Below, one piece after another: positions 48,001 through 57,018 of a stretch of 64,000 nt of DNA (the stretch's first letter is position 1; every line of letters starts with the position of its first letter). The notes beneath the pieces are model-generated. The model ran no database searches. It was not told where the DNA came from and was given only the letters and a program-made list of their open reading frames with translations. The stretch comes from Chlorops oryzae (taxonomy: Eukaryota; Arthropoda; Insecta; Diptera; Chloropidae): NCBI GenBank assembly GCA_020466095.1, contig CM035809.1, positions 24,750,455 through 24,814,454 on the forward strand, written 5' to 3'. Both the position numbers and the translations under genes were made by a program.

Positions 48001-49744
48001 GAAAATAGTAGCAATTAGAGTATAGATCCCTTCTTGGGAGCCATTTACAGGAATTGTGAACGCATACACATTCCACAAGAAAAAGAACAATACATAAAGT
48101 CCCGTTTCTCCATTATGAAGTTTTAAAATTAAAGTTATGCAGATAGATTACCGCCTTGGGAGCTCCAAACATGTTTCGGATGGACACAAAAAAGCACACA
48201 TAAACGATTCTCATGTAATTTTATCCTCACATATGCAAGTTTCGAAAAGCTAAAAGTGGATGGAACTATGGGACCTATCTGGGACCCTCGGGATGCAAGA
48301 CAACAAAATGAACGTCGTTTTACCCATACACCGGTTAACACAGAAGAAGAGAAAGAATAAACCTGATGATAATTTCATACAAATTTAATTAATAATTCAA
48401 AGAATTTGAAATTTAACTGGCAGATAGAGCTTAAAAGAGGGATGAGAAAACGGCCCTAAATGTTATAGTCTCGGGCTTTCCTTCAGTCGGAGTCTTCTCT
48501 TGGCCAGAAGGGTTTTCAAATTACAGTTGATTTCTTTCTATGACTTATTCTCCAGGCGGTAGCGGCGGATCTTGGCGTTGATCTTAGGAGGGGAAAATTT
48601 AAGAAAATATATAAAAAATAATACAAAAAATTTTTTATAAAAATATTTTTAAAAACTTGAAAAATAATAAATAAATAAATAAATAAATTATCAAAATTAA
48701 TAATATTATAATAAAATAAAAATATAATAAAATAAAAATACAAAAAAAAAAAAAAAAATTCCCCAAGTTGGACATTTCTTTTGGGTGGATTTCTTTACTG
48801 ATCTCGTACTGATCTGAGGGATAATCCCCCAGAGTAAGGGTCAGAGAAGATGACGAATGCCAATGAATGAAAAGAGCTTTAAAAAGGGCCCGAATTACAA
48901 GCCAGAATTATCTGAAGATGGCGGAAAATGATCATAGATGTCCCTGGATGTTCCTTATTCGACTATTCCGCTCAAACCGAGAGACATGACCGGATAAAAA
49001 AAATAAAACTAATACAACAGAAATGAGCCAGAATAAATTCGCTAATGTGTCCCTAACCGCAGCCTTAAACTATCCTCTCATGTAACGCTATCTTAATTTT
49101 TATTATTTAATGGGCCAGTCAACTTTGACCTGTAGAGGATGAATCCTTTTCTAGAATCTCACAGAACATCAGACTCATAAATTTCTCCTAAGCCTTGGAG
49201 TCCTTCCACGGTGTATTTTTCATACAAAATGTGGTCAAAATAAGAATTTGAGCTGATTACAAGAAGATTGTTATGGCTGAAAGTAAATAGATTTCATCAA
49301 TCTCCAGATATTGGCCTCAAAAAAGTTGAATTTTGGACCAAATGGTCCTAGGGCACCACAGCAGGGTTGTTAACCTTGATACACCTTTTTTGCGACGAGT
49401 GAAATTAAAGTAGTCGCTCCGGGGTCTTCCGACCACTCTAAGGGCACTAAAAGTCAGAAAAATCTCTTCAGGATGCAGTGACGCGGAGACAGGGTTCCAC
49501 TGCAAATCGCAGGGCACTAAAATACCAGTTCGATATCGAGGTCGAAAAATATTTTTTTCTAAATCCCTTCTTTTCGAGCACATACGCCGAGCTTTTCTTT
49601 GTAAGAATTTCAATGGGCAAAAACAAAAAAAAAACATATATTTTTAAAAAGAAAAATCTATATTTCCCATCTAAAAATCCTACATTTTCCCCGGTCAGCT
49701 GATTTCCGTTCAAAAAAAAAAAAAGAAAACAATAACAGCTCGCC
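45035..49744. other. Long non-coding stretch before the dynein light chain gene
   Basis: Mostly AT-rich with poly-A runs (for example 46738-46758). A patch of balanced composition at 46800-47160 holds GCTGCTGCTGCTGCAGCAG (46966-46984) and 'gcgatgcgatgcaatgcgat' repeats. Frames near 47487-47801 and 49317-49637 match no family I know. No element with clear ends found. Confidence 0.4.
49696..49704 (+). promoter_or_regulatory. E-box core-promoter motif upstream of the dynein light chain
   Basis: CAGCTGATT, within GGTCAGCTGATT, lies 41 bases before the ATG at 49745. It matches the CAGCTG(A/T)T type E-box found near start sites of TATA-less, broadly expressed fly genes. No TATA box is seen. The motif's position so close to the ATG suggests a short 5' UTR. 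It is inference from motif and place. Confidence 0.4.
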
Positions 49745-50074
49745 ATGGATGATCAGGAAAATTACTTCGTGATTGAAGAAATCAGCAAAATAATGAAAGA
49801 AGGCATCGAAGAGATTCTCGCTGGGAACGATTATAAGCATGAGAAAGTCGCCTATTGGACCCAACGGGTCGTCGAAAATTGCCTTAGCATGCTGGCCAAG
49901 GAGCAGAAGCCACTCAAGTACGTGATCAATGTTATGATCATGCAGAAAAATGGAGCCGGCCTGCATTCGTCCAGTTCGAGCTATTGGATTCAGGATTTCG
50001 ATGGCGTTTGTAACGTTCGCTGGGAGAATAAGACCATGTACTGCATGGCATCGGTCTTTGGATTGAGTATTTGA
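49745..50074 (+). CDS. Dynein light chain, Tctex1/DYNLT type
   Basis: A complete 109-residue protein from a single open frame. Tctex-type light chains dimerise and bind the dynein intermediate chain, helping link cargo to the cytoplasmic dynein motor. Seen here: a helical N-terminal half (about residues 5-55, with NYFVIEEISKIMKEG), then the conserved WTQRVVENCLSMLAKEQKP, the signature strand VMIMQKNGAGLH (about 62-73), and WENKTMYCMASVFGLSI at the C-terminus. Length is normal for the family (about 110-113). The ATG sits in a good context (CGCCATGG), with no nearby in-frame alternative upstream that improves the match. No intron. Oddities: SSSSSYW where the family usually has ASSCYW, MASVFGLSI where VSVFGLAI is usual, and QDFDG in place of a DTDG type loop; a paralogue or retrocopy is possible, but the frame is intact. 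No operon or neighbouring gene. Confidence 0.93.
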   Translation: MDDQENYFVIEEISKIMKEGIEEILAGNDYKHEKVAYWTQRVVENCLSMLAKEQKPLKYVINVMIMQKNGAGLHSSSSSYWIQDFDGVCNVRWENKTMYCMASVFGLSI

Positions 50075-50571
50075 ATTCTTTTCATTCTATGAGTCTATCA
50101 ATTTTTTTTTTTGTACCCAAAATTTGTGTCATGTTTTTTTTATTTTTTGATTTGTAAAGATAAATCGATTTTAAACGAAGCTTTATTGCCTAAGCGAGTC
50201 AGTCTAAAATTGTAATTGTAGACCCATAAAGAGTTGGCTCATTTGTGAATTGGGGGTCATTAACCGTAATTTTTTTTTTTGTCAATTAAAAAAAGTCATT
50301 ATAAATATTTAGTAATTGATGAACTGGGACGAAAGAATGTGAATTCCATGGCAATGGATTCGAATGGTCTTTGATAATTGATGACTTGGAAAAGAATTAA
50401 CTACGGATAACGGGGAGAAGGGGAATGGGGATTCATAAATTATTTTATCGTAAGAAATTCAGGACTTGAAGCTCACCTATTGGCCAACTCTAAAGGGCAA
50501 ATCTTGACTAAAATTATATATTCTTCCTAAATGATCTGGCATGATCTTTTCAGTACACTTTTTAAGGATAT
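50075..50571. other. 3' flank of the dynein light chain gene
   Basis: AT-rich, with T-runs near 50101 and 50273. It probably holds the 3' UTR. No other feature. Confidence 0.45.
50285..50290 (+). terminator. Possible polyadenylation signal ATTAAA
   Basis: ATTAAA lies 211 bases after the stop of the dynein light chain, followed by an A-run. No AATAAA occurs before about 50828. The choice is tentative. Confidence 0.3.
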
Positions 50572-50794
50572 CAGGGGTGTCACAGAATCCGATAGCTGTC
50601 GGAATTGGTGTCTTTGTCAACTGATCTTTCGTATATATTTCATAGACAGCCGGATAAAATAGGGTTCTGTGCAATTAAGAACCGATAGTAGTTCCGATTG
50701 AAAACCAAAAACAACAAAATTTGTAAATTCTGTATAAAATTTCGATCGGTTTTAATTCCGATTCCGACAGCTATCGGATTCTGTGACACCCCTG
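50572..50794. mobile_element. MITE with CAGGGGTGTCACAGAATCCG ends, copy 2
   Basis: The left end is CAGGGGTGTCACAGAATCCG and its inverse lies at the right (CGGATTCTGTGACACCCCTG), identical over 20 bases; the arms extend to about 36 bp. It shares a middle block with the copy at 27781-27949. Flanking triplets are TAT on both sides, as ATT is for copy 1: two independent cases of 3-bp duplication. 223 bp, non-coding. It lies about 500 bp downstream of the dynein light chain stop. Confidence 0.88.
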
Positions 50795-51243
50795 TATATG
50801 TACTGAATAACTGACTAAGGGATAGAAATAAAATTCTTTTGTAAAGTTAAGTTACGTTCAGTTAATACTAAATACCGAGCCTTAAGTCTACGCTGCAGTA
50901 ACCAGGAGGTCAATTTACAGAAAAGATTACACCTGGACGGCTTGGAGGCTGATTATTTACAATATACATCTATGAGGATCGGCTAGAAATTACAATCTTT
51001 ACACTGGTTATCCAGAAAGCAACCTTAACTGCTATCGTTACAAGGGATAGGAAAATTCTGTTACAAGGTCAAATAGAGAGAGAGATGATGATGTCGGAAT
51101 GTTCCGAATGTGGAAAAAGGAGTGGCAGATCTAAGTAAGACGGAGGCCATTAATTGAACTCATCTGTTTGCGATAGAATGAACTGAAAGGAATCCTATTA
51201 TATCGTAACTCTTCCATCATTACATTATCCTGAACATCATGAG
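50795..51243. other. Non-coding spacer
   Basis: Nothing recognised. Confidence 0.4.
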
Positions 51244-51571
51244 TATGCCTCGGAATTTGAATATGTAAAAAAATGAAAAAAAAATTCAAAAAAAATTCTA
51301 AAAAATATTCAAAAAAATTCAAAAAAATGCTAAAAATTCAAAAAAAAAAATGCAAAAAAATTCAAAATATTCGAAAAATTCACAGCCAAAAATTCCAAAT
51401 TAGTTCGATTTAGTATGCCTATTAAAATGTTGAATTGTCAAATTAAAAAAAGCCTACTTCAGTGAATAAAATATTCAAAAAGCACAAAAATAATTGAATG
51501 CAAAAAAATTCAAAATATTCAATAAATTCAAATAATTCAAAAAATTCAAAATATTCAAAATCCGAGCTCTA
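51244..51571. mobile_element. TA-flanked element with TTCAAAAAA repeat core, copy 2 (opposite orientation)
   Basis: The left end is TATGCCTCGGAATTTGAATA; the inverted right end is TAGAGCTCGGATTTTGAATA. TA lies at both borders. The core is made of ATTCAAAAAA words, interrupted at about 51378-51477 by about 100 bp of unrelated sequence. Same family as 37148-37327, reversed. Confidence 0.8.
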
Positions 51572-53062
51572 ATCATGAGTGTAAGGCGGGCAAAAGTTCT
51601 AAGATTTCCTCTCAGAATATCCTTTACAGTTTCCTTTCTGTATATGATCTATAAAATTTTAATATTAAAGAATCTATTTAACCCTAACCAGAAAAGGGAC
51701 ACACCTAAATTAGAATAAAAAATATATAAAAATCCCAATACGATTCGGAGACTTCCTTTAAAAAATTCGGTTTTTTAAATAATCAAATAAAAAGAACCAC
51801 CAAAGAGACAAGTATTTTTTGTTTTAATCCTTTCATTGAAGACGACCGCCTGTGAGAGATGTCAAAGAAAGAAATCATCCGAAGATGGAACGAAGAAACG
51901 CATCCTGCCAAGGAGTATGATGTCCATCTGAAGGAGTAGCCCGACGCTGTGTTGCTTTCTCTGTGCATTATTTCAACGGAAAAGATTATTAATTTTCAAT
52001 TCTTAAGTAAATTTTTTTAAAAATTTAATAACATTTTTTTTAAATTTAATAAAATTTTTGTATAATTTTCTCTCACTTATTCGAATATCCTTTTGATAAT
52101 TTCTACATAAAATTACCTTAAATTGATTTCCGTTTCTTAGTGCATTTATTTTAAATAAAATTCTTTCACTTCGATGCACTCTTTTAACGCGAAAATTCAT
52201 CTGGCTTCCTATATAAACCACTTCAATTAGATAGAGGACTTCAAAAATTCGAAACCTTTTTTTTTTTTTTTTTTGCACCACCGATCTTCGAATTCCGCAC
52301 TCAAAAAAAACAAACTCCGCACTCTTCTCTTTTCAATACATCGAATTGAAATTTTCTTAAAACGGTTTTTTTTCAGTTTTCACACCGATTTCAAAATAGA
52401 TCTGAAACGAGAAGAAAGGAAAAATTCAGTCAGTATATATGGAACAAAAACATTTTAAATAAAATTGGCATAAATTTCATACAAAAAGGATTCAAATTTA
52501 ATATTTTCTTCCTTTTTATTCCTTAAAATAGTTTTTAAGAATCTAATTAAACCCGTCGCGTCCTCTTTTTGAACATAAAACTGCTGTAAAATCCCATTTA
52601 AAATTGCATCCACCTAATTTGCGCACAAAAGTATGCAACGAATTTTTTATTAGTGTCGTTATTTTGTTTGAAGGAATGTGTTACGCCCTTTTCTAGTCAT
52701 AATATTAACTTAAAATAATATTTATAATATTTTCTTTCTTATTTATAGGGACATTTACAGTAAATCCCCATTTTGTGGAAGCAATACCGAAAGGACTACG
52801 AGAATGATGTTTCAAATCATCGAAAGAAAAAATGCAGGTATTTAAATTAGTTCGCTCTTTTGAACATTCAAGTGTGAATTTTGAGAGAATATTTTGCCAC
52901 AGAGCGGTGCGACAAAAAATTACAAAAAGCCATCCTTTTAGTTTCAAGGACCTATCGTGAATAGGGAACTGTAGCAAAAAGTGAAATTTTTCCATACACC
53001 TGGGGGCTTTTAAGTGATTTTTTCTTTGATAATCGTCTTTCTTTTGGGATTTTTTGATAACA
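51572..53062. other. Non-coding stretch
   Basis: AT-rich with poly-T and poly-A runs. The 128-codon minus-strand frame (52705-53091) overlaps the end of the next foldback element and matches no family; I do not count it. Confidence 0.4.
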
Positions 53063-53222
53063 CAGTCAAATTTCCATAAAGCGACCACCATTATCCAAAG
53101 AAATAGTTCGAGCTATAGAGAGACTTTGAGTTAGGGAAACGAAATTGTATATAAAATATTTGCTTTTGCCACCCGATTAAGTTCGATTTAGTTAGAAAAT
53201 TCGAGTTATGGAAGTTTGACTG
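53063..53222. mobile_element. Pogo-like MITE with CAGTCAAA(T/C)TTCCATAA ends
   Basis: The left CAGTCAAATTTCCATAAAGC and inverted right CAGTCAAACTTCCATAACTC agree except for a few bases. TA follows the right end; the left side reads CA, probably mutated. 160 bp. End type resembles the other TA-flanked elements but is a separate family. Non-coding. Confidence 0.7.
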
Positions 53223-53470
53223 TAATCCATTCATGTAGTGAGAGGAACCTTTTCGAAGAGATCCTGAAATGTTGCCATTTGAATATTAAAGAAGTAATAA
53301 ATGCTGGAAATAAATGCATGAAGCGATCTGGGAGGTCTTCTCTTTGGTAATAAATAAATAAAAAAATATATTATTTTCAATTTGAATTATAAATATGATA
53401 AATTTTTTCAATTTTGAACTTAATTTTTCTTGTAGGTTAAAGGTCTCCTTATTGTGTAGAATTTTAATTG

Positions 53471-53712
53471 TTGGAAATTGAAAAAAATATTTTTTTCTTT
53501 TGAAATAATGTCCTTAATGAAAGGATATTGCCTACTTTTACTAAAAATCTCAAAAAAGGACCTTATTTTTCCTGCATTAATTCTCAATTTCTCTTGGAAA
53601 TTGAAAAAAAATTATTTTTTTCTTTTGAAATAATGTCCTTAATGAAAGGACTATTGCCTACTTTTACTAAAAATCTCAAAAGAAGGACCTTATTTTTCCT
53701 GCATTAATTCTC
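53471..53712. repeat. 123-bp tandem duplication
   Basis: A block starting TTGGAAATTGAAAAAAAT occurs at 53471 and 53594, about 97 percent identical by eye over roughly 120 bp, with a few short indels. It includes 'cttaatgaaagga' and 'ggaccttatttttcctgcat'. A recent duplication in non-coding DNA. Confidence 0.92.
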
Positions 53713-53798
53713 CCACTCACCACTTTAGTATTACAAGGATCCTCTTCCAATATAAAAGCCCACATTCACAAAAGAAAAATTAAAAAAAAAAAAATTAA

Positions 53799-53937
53799 CC
53801 CTTTAATGACAAATTTTTTTTATGAAAAAATCAGATTAACACTGAATTCGAGTGAAGAAAATCGTACCTGAAATTATAATTTTAATTTTATTTATTCGAA
53901 CAAACTCCGTCTAGAGTTGACGCCAGGAATCAGAGGG
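53799..53937. mobile_element. piggyBac-like MITE, TTAA-flanked
   Basis: TTAA lies at 53795-53798 and 53938-53941. The ends are CCCTTTAATGAC... and ...ATCAGAGGG, both CCC-type. TTAA duplication with CCC ends is the hallmark of the piggyBac superfamily. Arm similarity beyond the first bases is low, so boundaries rest mainly on TTAA and CCC/GGG. 139 bp, non-coding. Confidence 0.6.
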
Positions 53938-53941
53938 TTAA

Positions 53942-55093
53942 TTTGCAATGTTCTAAGCCAATTATGGAAACCCCATTTTCTCATTGATAAGCAAAGAAAA
54001 ACAATATATTCTTTCCCAATTCTGCTGCACTTCAATGCAGGCGCCACACTGAACAAAAAAAAAAAAAAAAAAAAAAAAATAAAATCAAAAGCAAAACAAA
54101 AACAACAAAGGCACCCACATTACGAGCCGTACGCACGCTCTGCTGCATAAATCGATTGATTGAATGTTTGCACTTGACTTTATATCGTTAAGTGAAATGA
54201 AGCAAAGTGAAACAGAATTGGTAAAATGCAAAGATAAAATGTAAATAAAAAATTTCAAAAAAATAAAAGGAAAAACAAAAAACCGAACAATGAGGGAGCA
54301 CAAAAAAAAAAAAGAGTTAATACAACAATTTCGACTTGAGTCGGTTAAACAGCATTCCACATGTGCCGCTTATTTTGTTTTTGTACTTGTTTTCGTGCTT
54401 TTTCAACACAACAATAACAGCAACAACAACAATAAAGAGAAGAACTACAAAGACGACCACGACCACGTCGACGACGACGACGACGATACATCGTGCTCGG
54501 ATTGTATTAAGTCGGCACGCATTCCGATTAAATTTATTTTTGCCATTTTCATTTCCATTTTCAATTTCATTTCATTTCATTTCACATCGTTTTTATTACA
54601 GTTTTTTGCTATTCCATTCCGCTTTTGCGCCCTCAAGCGAATTCGCTTCTTCCGCTTTATGAATTAAAAGCCAAAAGCAAAATGGCAGCTAAAGAGCAAA
54701 ATAAAAAAAAAACCGACCGATTAAAATGGAAAACAATATGGCAGCTCCAAAATCTCTAAGGGGGGGAAATTATTACTTTAATAGAGATTATTAATTGCTA
54801 TCGCAAGAATTTCACTGAACGAGCGAAAAATTGTGGGAAAAGGAGTTTTATTCTCATTGTCTTTTGCCGGCCGGCCGGACGGCCTCGATAGATGATATTA
54901 TATTTTTATCTAATCATCTCAGCTACGTGAGGTTGTTGCAGTTATAAAATAAAAAGGTTATGACTCTTAGAGAGCATTGTAGAATCTCTAACCACTTCCA
55001 AACTGGTCCCTAACTAGTCATAAGTGTACCAGTTCTTTTTGCCTTCTTGAGCTGTCAGTTTTCTGTCAGGGTTTAACTGCTTTTTGGAAACAT
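53942..55093. other. Non-coding stretch with CAA and GAC repeats
   Basis: Contains poly-A (54055-54079), AACAACAA-type repeats (54408-54432) and 'gacgaccacgaccacg' (54452-54485). Composition is more balanced at 54100-54700. Frames overlap on the same strand in two phases without family resemblance. Confidence 0.4.
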
Positions 55094-55212
55094 TTAGGCA
55101 ATTCACAAAGTCTTCTTGAATCCTTTTTTTTAAATTCCCAGTTAAAATTAGTTCTTTTAGAGCTGGGGATAATTTTTAAAGGAATTTTTAGAAGACTTTG
55201 TGAATTGTCTAA
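55094..55212. mobile_element. Foldback MITE TTAGGCAATTCACAAAG, copy 1
   Basis: The left end is TTAGGCAATTCACAAAGTCT and the right end, inverted, is TTAGACAATTCACAAAGTCT. Arms are about 23 bp plus further short matches. 119 bp. A second copy lies about 305 bp away at 55518-55634. Non-coding; superfamily not assigned. Confidence 0.85.
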
Positions 55213-55517
55213 TCGAATTTTGAAAAGTGATCAATTCTACAATTCACTACCCCTGGAGCAGATATATTTTGGTCAATTAGAGATAAGATGTCCCAGTTTC
55301 CTCTCAACTGGAGATAGTCCCCGTTTAAACAGGGTGACAAAACGCGAGACACTGGAAGGAAACACATGAGAAAGACGGAGATGGAATGTCTTTCGTCTCT
55401 GTCACTCTCTTGTGTTTCCTTCCAGTGTCTCTCTTAATCTTAAACACGGACATAATACTTTCGAACTCATTTCTTCTAGGCCGCCAAACATGATCGATCC
55501 TGATAGGTAATAGACAA

Positions 55518-55634
55518 TAAGGCAATTCACAAAGTCTTCTAAAATCTCTTTTAAATTTATTCCCAGCTCATATGAAAATTTTTAGCTGGAGCTAAATTTA
55601 AACGAGATTTTAGAAGACTTTCTGAATTGCCTTA
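55518..55634. mobile_element. Foldback MITE TAAGGCAATTCACAAAG, copy 2
   Basis: The left end is TAAGGCAATTCACAAAGTCT and the inverted right end is TAAGGCAATTCAGAAAGTCT. Arms extend through AAAATCTCTTTTAAATTTA-type sequence, so nearly the whole 117 bp folds as one hairpin. Same family as 55094-55212. Confidence 0.85.
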
Positions 55635-55847
55635 ATATGTTGGAAGGGTGGCTTTGACTAGTCGGTCACATTTCAAGTCTAGCCCGAGAGTGGTCCCTTT
55701 TGGCAAATTGATCTCGTAATTACTACAGGATGGACATCGTAGTCTAACAGAGATCGCAAAACAGAAAATCGTGGGTACGTTTGTAAAATCCGAAGATATG
55801 ATCCCTGTGCTCTCTAAACTAATTGCTTTTTATTGCGAATTTATATC
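55635..55847. other. Short non-coding spacer
   Basis: Nothing recognised. Confidence 0.4.
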
Positions 55848-55856
55848 AGTTTTTAG

Positions 55857-56088
55857 CATGATACAAGAAAACAAGATAGCGCCTTTTCAGTACCGCTATT
55901 TTGAGGCTCTCTTTGAGAGCCGAAAATTGAGTTTGTGACGTCACTGAGCGAGATATTGTTGTTGTTTCCCATGCTATTCAAAAAAGTAAAAAGCCGGTTT
56001 AACATGGGAAACAACAACAACGAATCGCGATTTTGAGTTTGTGACGTTTCCTCTCTCAAGTGGCGCTATCTTCTTTTCTTGTATCATG
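55857..56088. mobile_element. Foldback element CATGATACAAGAAAA with 9-bp target duplication
   Basis: The left end is CATGATACAAGAAAACAAGA and the inverted right end is CATGATACAAGAAAAGAAGA; the arms continue through TAGCGCC. The direct repeat AGTTTTTAG at 55848-55856 and 56089-56097 is a perfect 9-bp duplication (the next base, C, also matches). Inner arms repeat TTTGTGACGT and, inverted, GTTGTTGTTTCCCATG. A 9-bp duplication is typical of Mutator-like elements, and P elements make 8 bp; the group is left open. 232 bp, non-coding. Confidence 0.88.
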
Positions 56089-56097
56089 AGTTTTTAG

Positions 56098-56286
56098 CTT
56101 GAAAACTATTTTCTCTCACAATATGGAGAACAAAAATGCGAGAGTGAAGAGTTTCAACAGGGAAATCCGTTAAGAGATGGGACGCGACAGTTTTATTGTT
56201 TAAATTAAGACCACTTCAGCTGCAGAGGGTTAAGGCTCATTTGATCTTGATTGATCTTAAATCAAGTAACGTTTTCAATAACTTCC
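56098..56286. other. Short non-coding spacer
   Basis: Nothing recognised. Confidence 0.4.
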
Positions 56287-56289
56287 TTA

Positions 56290-56627
56290 TGTGGGATACA
56301 CACAGTCCAATCCAGATTGGACAATAAATTGGATCGTTTGTAGCGGCGTTGGACGACCGATTTTCGGTTGGACGAAAATCAAAACGTTTTGATTTTTTGA
56401 AGTTGGAAGCCATGGTCGTCCAACATGATGGAACGTTTGTGGCGTTGTTGTATCAACTTAATCAGTTTTATTTCCATGAAGAAAATAGTCCCAAATAAGG
56501 ACAATAACATAAAATAAAGTGAGGTTGGATTGGACGTTGTACAAAGCATTGGAACGTATGAGTCGAATTCAATTAAAAGCGCTCATCCAACTCGTTGTAC
56601 AGTCGATTCCAATGTGCGTATCCTACA
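56290..56627. mobile_element. Harbinger-like MITE with TTA flanks
   Basis: The left end TGTGGGATACACACAGTCCA and inverted right end TGTAGGATACGCACATTGGA are imperfect matches. TTA lies at 56287-56289 and 56628-56630. A TWA triplet duplication is characteristic of PIF/Harbinger. The interior carries many GTTGGA/TCCAAC words on both strands. 338 bp, non-coding. Confidence 0.7.
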
Positions 56628-56761
56628 TTAGACCAAGTCAAGTCTTTCATCAATGAATGTCAATGGATCAATAATTTCATGTCTGCTTCTTCTAACTTTT
56701 CACTAGAAAAACCAAAAAAAAAAGTTTTTGAAAACCATTAATTAACATGAATATTTATTAA

Positions 56762-57014
56762 CCCATTCATGCAGAAAAAATTTTTAAAGTTTTTTTTTTA
56801 ATTTCGAAAGTTCTTTCATGCTTAATTCTATTTTGAAGACTGAAGCTTGTGGACCACTTTAGTAACGTAAAAATATGATAATTAAAGGGTTAACACAAAA
56901 AATCCAATCACATTTCGATTACTTTTTTGAAATTCTCCCTTCATTAAGGTCTCTATTTGGACAACTAACAGCTGTGGATCCATTCAATACAGTAAAAATT
57001 TGGTCATGAAAGGG
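56762..57014. mobile_element. piggyBac-like element, TTAA-flanked, partly duplicated
   Basis: TTAA at 56758-56761 is followed by CCCATTCATGCAG. Ends in the opposite sense, CATGAAAGGG with TTAA, lie at 57015-57018, and a similar inner end, AATTAAAGGG with TTAA, lies at 56890-56893. The right-hand half (about 'gtggaccactttag..' and 'gtggatccattcaa..') occurs twice, so either one element has a tandem-duplicated half or two elements share a left end. Fits piggyBac by TTAA and CCC. Non-coding. Confidence 0.6.
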
Positions 57015-57018
57015 TTAA

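Noticed and set aside
52705..53091. 128-codon minus-strand frame
   Set aside because: It begins inside the foldback element at 53063-53222 and shows no family resemblance.
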